A stretch of 64,000 nt of DNA from Chlorophyllum brunneum (Eukaryota > Basidiomycota > Agaricomycetes > Agaricales > Agaricaceae). The notes below the pieces were generated by a model. It was not told where the DNA came from, did no database searches, and was given only the letters and a program-made list of their open reading frames with translations. A program made the position numbers and the translations under genes. This document shows positions 61,351 through 64,000 of the stretch, piece by piece; within the stretch, counting starts at the first letter, position 1; the number at the start of each line of letters is the position of its first letter. Location: the NCBI GenBank assembly GCA_963576785.1, contig OY756148.1, positions 1,860,001 to 1,924,000 on the forward strand, in the 5' to 3' direction.

Positions 61351-62350
61351 CATAGAGGTTACAGTTAAAACACCTTGGTTTGCCGTTCTGATTGGTGTCT
61401 GCCCTTTGTCTACCAATTTCCATTGGTTGTCCTCTGCCTCCATAGGTGACTCCTGTGCTTGTTCTGACATCTCCTCATGTAATGTCCATTGTTTTGTACC
61501 CCTGTCCTACTGCGAGGATGGTGTTTCTCCATTTGCTGTATGTATCTGGGATTGAGGCTACTGGGTAGCCTACAATGGTTCGGATAATGTCTGCTCTGGT
61601 GTATTGTTTGAGAAGGAATATGGCATGTGCATTGTCAGTTCCTGCTTGGGTCTTCAATGCTTCGAACTCTATTAAGAAGTCCGCAGTGTTCCTCTTTCCC
61701 TACTTGAACAACTCGATTTCCCCTTCTGCTATTGCTTTTCTATTTCCCAAGGAGAAGGTGGCTACTATCTCCTTTGTGAAGTCCTTGAATGCCAGCGTTT
61801 TCTTATCTTGAATCGTTTGTAATTTGGCATTGGCATAGGGGCCTGCGAGTCCCCCTTTTATTCGGGCTAGTATTCCAATTATCTTTTGTTCGTTGTTGTT
61901 GATTTTGTTGAAGAGTGTCCATAAGGACATCGCTCTCCACCAATCGTTGAACTTGGTTCTATCTCCATTGAAATATCCTGGTTCTGGGGCTAGGTTCTTT
62001 GGGAAGTTGATTTCATTGGCCATTTCTGATTCTGTCTCTGGTTTGCTATGTTTGTTCTCATAGGTCTTGGTGACTTCTATGTCGGATGTGGCTTCGGCGA
62101 TCTCTGTATTGAATGGGGTCTCGGTGACTTCTATGTCGAATGTAGTATTGGCAACTTCTGTGTTGAATAGGGTCTCGAAAAGAGCTGTGTTTTCTTCTAT
62201 ACTGTGGTCAGATTTCTGCCATTTAAGGCCTTTAGGGATTTCTGGTTCTATTTGTCGTTTGGATCTGGTGGTTACTGGTGATCCCTGGATATCTGTTGGT
62301 CTCAGAGCTCTTGGTCTTCTTGGTGTTCTCAATGAGCTGCTGCTGCTCAT
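61351..62350 (-). pseudogene. Gypsy-1 gag, main part
   Basis: Starts MSSSSSLRTPRRPRAL at 62350, 94 bp inside the 5' LTR. A Thr/Glu-rich N terminus with imprecise internal repeats (FNTEVANTTFDIEVTETPFN), then the capsid-like core (YFNGDRTKFNDWWRAM, IKGGLAGPYANAKL, FTKEIVATFSL), a TAG stop before GKRNTADFLIEFE, and a tail leading to the first knuckle CFNCNLYGHIA, which is split by LINE-A. In gag of chromoviruses the knuckles bind RNA. Confidence 0.88.
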
Positions 62351-62430
62351 ATACTGTCATCCTGGTCGGAGGCTATTATTCCAAGCCTAGCTACGAATAG
62401 TGGCACCTCTCTTGCAAGGTGAGTCAAATG

Positions 62431-62443
62431 ACACTTTACCAAA
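62431..62443 (-). promoter_or_regulatory. Gypsy-1 primer-binding site, self-complementary type
   Basis: On the element strand TTTGGTAAAGTGT directly follows the 5' LTR. Its reverse complement ACACTTTACCAA occurs in the LTR itself (complement of 49690-49702 in the left copy, and in the solo LTR), 34-35 nt downstream of TATATAAAG, where the mRNA should start. The right LTR copy has lost two of the twelve matches by G-to-A change. It is not a tRNA(iMet)-type site. Consistent with Tf1-style self-priming. Confidence 0.75.
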
Positions 62444-62736
62444 TGTTACAACCTTAGTCTGAGACTCAGGTTGCAAGTCTTTGGATAAAGACAGGAAGGT
62501 AGAGAAGAGAGTAAGGGATGATACAATTAGTAAAGTATAAGGAATACATCAAGTATTACTACACTTTATATACTAGTGATACAAGCTAAGAATAAAGGAG
62601 CAGAGTAAAGGAGTCATAGGGGATGAGTAGAGTGAGTCAGTAAGAGTACAGCCATAAGGGGTGAAACAGATACATAGGAATGATAAATGTAATGGGCACA
62701 TGATAGGAATATACTGTCTATCTATAGTTCATAACA
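62444..62736 (-). repeat. Gypsy-1 5' LTR (right copy)
   Basis: 293 bp, with the promoter for the element: TATATAAAG on the minus strand at 62572-62564, and the predicted start near 62538. Differs from the left copy by 14 transitions. Confidence 0.97.
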
Positions 62737-62741
62737 AAAGG

Positions 62742-64000
62742 GACTTGTGAAATCCTCAACAAGATACAGCAAAGCGCAGCCCTCTGGATTACCGGGGCCT
62801 TCCGGACTTCTCCCACTGGCAGCATTGAGTCTCTCGTGGGGCTCATGCCCATCAAACTCCACCTCCGAAAGTTGGCCAAACAACAAATGTCAAGACTTCA
62901 TACATTGGACGATGAACACGCATTGGCAAGATTGATGAAGGAGTATCATTCTTCCCCCCACTGCCTTCACATCAAGAATTTCACGGAGATTCAGAAGAAG
63001 AAGACACTTGGAGCTGTGATGGACATTTTGTGCCCCACCTCCGAGACTCGGTATATAGAATATTTTAACTCTGTTTCCAAATCTGTCTGGCCCGGACCTA
63101 GGTTACTTGACCACTTCCCTACTAATGTATCTTTTATAGGATTCAACCAGGACAACCCTCACCTCTCAAAGACACTTTGGGATGATGTTACAACAAATGC
63201 GATGACAGACTTCAAGTTCATTATTATCGGCATGGACAGCTTGGTCCATCCCAACTCTAACCCACTTGCTAGCCAGTTCACGGTGGCAGCTACTATTTGA
63301 CACTTAGATGGAGGGAGCTCTATTATGAAGAGACTCAGAGGAACGACGTCAACTGACACCAAACTGGTTGTGCAGTACCTGGGAATCACCAAGGTACTCG
63401 CCACTGATGACTACGACCAGATCGAACACATCCATATATTCACTGACTCCCTCACAGCCTCTCGGCTCCTACTTGATTGCTCGCTGCACTCTTGCCAGCG
63501 ACAGTCTATCCTTACACTGAAGGCACTCCTGGCTTGGTTCAACAAGTCTGACCAACACCACCTCTTATTTTACCACACTCCATTGAAGTGCAAATACAGG
63601 ATACAAAAAGTCACACACAATTGGATCCAAACAGTCACCTGGCCTAACCGGGGTCGAAATCACTGAGTCCCTAACTCTATAGACTACTTACATAAGAAGT
63701 CTGCTGAACGAGCCGTTCACACATGGCAAGTCATGTTTGGCTTCAAAAAATACAGCGGTAGCTCCTTCCTTCATCTCCCGGTGCGAGCAAATGGGGCCTC
63801 TGCTTTACTGTCACACATCAAGTCCAGTCCCTGGATACAAGAATGCAGTTACCAGCCACAGCTTTTCACAAGAGCATGTTGCACCATCCTATGCCATGCC
63901 CCGATTAGTGAATACCGATTATGGTTCTTCCCCAACGAGGATTTATCTTGCCACCACTGTGCCAATCAAATGGTCCAGACTAGGTCACACATCCTCTATT
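62742..64000 (+). pseudogene. LINE-B RT tail, RNase H and start of C terminus
   Basis: Resumes LINE-B exactly at the codon interrupted by Gypsy-1: GTCEILNKIQQSAALWITGAF, then GLMPIKLHLRKLAKQQ, a linker with CPTSETRYIEYFNS, and the RNase H domain (IIIGMDSLVHPN, TKLVVQYLG where LINE-A has the catalytic Glu in TELVAQ, IFTDSLTA), followed by FYHTPLKCKYRIQK and the terminal region up to CHHCANQMV at the window edge. One stop after VAATI and another near 63664. The 3' UTR, poly(A) and target duplication lie outside the window. Confidence 0.88.

Larger units (their letters stand above)
49608..62736 (-). mobile_element. Gypsy-1: complete Ty3/Gypsy chromovirus, decayed, carrying LINE-A
   Basis: Minus-strand element bounded by two 293-bp LTRs (49608-49900 and 62444-62736) and an AAAGG target duplication (49603-49607 and 62737-62741). 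In element order: 5' LTR, self-complementary primer site, gag with two CCHC knuckles, protease, RT, RNase H, integrase with chromodomain and a C-terminal extension, polypurine tract, 3' LTR. LINE-A (54567-61338) sits inside gag; without it the element is about 6.3 kb. Pol keeps essentially one frame over 4 kb apart from point stops. Active-site losses: protease DSG is DSR, the first integrase Asp is Asn, and the second zinc-finger Cys is Tyr. Confidence 0.95.
46907..64000 (+). mobile_element. LINE-B: Tad-like LINE, 5'-truncated and twice interrupted
   Basis: Plus-strand non-LTR retrotransposon of the same family as LINE-A, in three pieces: 46907-48629, 48924-49607 and 62742 to the window end. 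It starts abruptly inside the endonuclease at CCCCTTGTGGGAGG, the typical 5' truncation of LINEs, having landed in Gypsy-2. Piece 1 carries the endonuclease end (MGGDIN, then NSDHAP after a stop) and early RT; piece 2 the RT core with FVDDG at 49150-49164; piece 3 the RT tail (GLMPIKLHL) and RNase H (VFTDS-like IFTDSLTA). The joins are exact after removing the insertions. Recurrent stops, several at positions where LINE-A has CGA (Arg), show that it is dead. Confidence 0.9.

Overview
The window is from a filamentous basidiomycete, most likely a mushroom-forming agaricomycete. The reasons are short (about 45-65 nt) GT-AG introns packed densely into housekeeping genes, 3-8 nt micro-exons in gpd and malate dehydrogenase genes, a head-to-tail gpd pair like the one known from Agaricus bisporus, and Ty3/Gypsy chromoviruses plus Tad-like LINEs typical of these genomes. 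Exon models were built by hand from splice motifs, reading-frame continuity and recognition of the protein families; no search was run.

Left half (1-35.1 kb) is host sequence. After about 2.4 kb without a confident gene come two tandem glyceraldehyde-3-phosphate dehydrogenase genes (2536-4081 and 4423-5990) with nine introns each at identical positions. Next are a 1292-residue coiled-coil protein with a Cut12-like docking motif (6914-10953), a 21-exon GABA/amino-acid permease (11783-14510), about 10 kb with no supportable gene, a small Ser/Pro-rich protein (24910-25608), another 6.5 kb of apparently non-coding sequence, a cytosolic-type malate dehydrogenase (32079-33605) and a conserved-looking membrane protein (33890-35082).

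Right half (35.6-64 kb) is a transposon cluster with one host-like gene embedded in it. From the left: a LINE 3' end with poly(A), the 3' part of a minus-strand chromodomain Gypsy element (Gypsy-3), a Copia RNase H fragment with its 3' LTR, and a gene fusing a PD-(D/E)XK-like domain to a protein kinase (up to 40942; its start codon is not found). Then comes a nest four levels deep: Gypsy-2 (plus) is interrupted by LINE-B (plus, 5'-truncated, runs off the right edge); LINE-B is interrupted by a solo LTR (48630-48923) and by Gypsy-1 (minus, 49608-62736); Gypsy-1 is interrupted inside its gag zinc knuckle by LINE-A (minus, 54567-61338). Target-site duplications can be read for the solo LTR (ATTTC), Gypsy-1 (AAAGG) and LINE-A (12 bp), which gives a relative order of insertion.

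The most interesting observation is that both Gypsy-1 and Gypsy-2 have a 12-nt primer-binding site that is the exact complement of a stretch of their own LTR lying 34-35 nt downstream of the TATA box. That is the arrangement expected for Tf1-type self-primed reverse transcription. All elements are decayed, mainly by C:G to T:A changes (recurrent CGA to TGA stops; DSG to DSR in protease; Asp to Asn in integrase), and the two Gypsy-1 LTRs differ by 14 transitions and nothing else.
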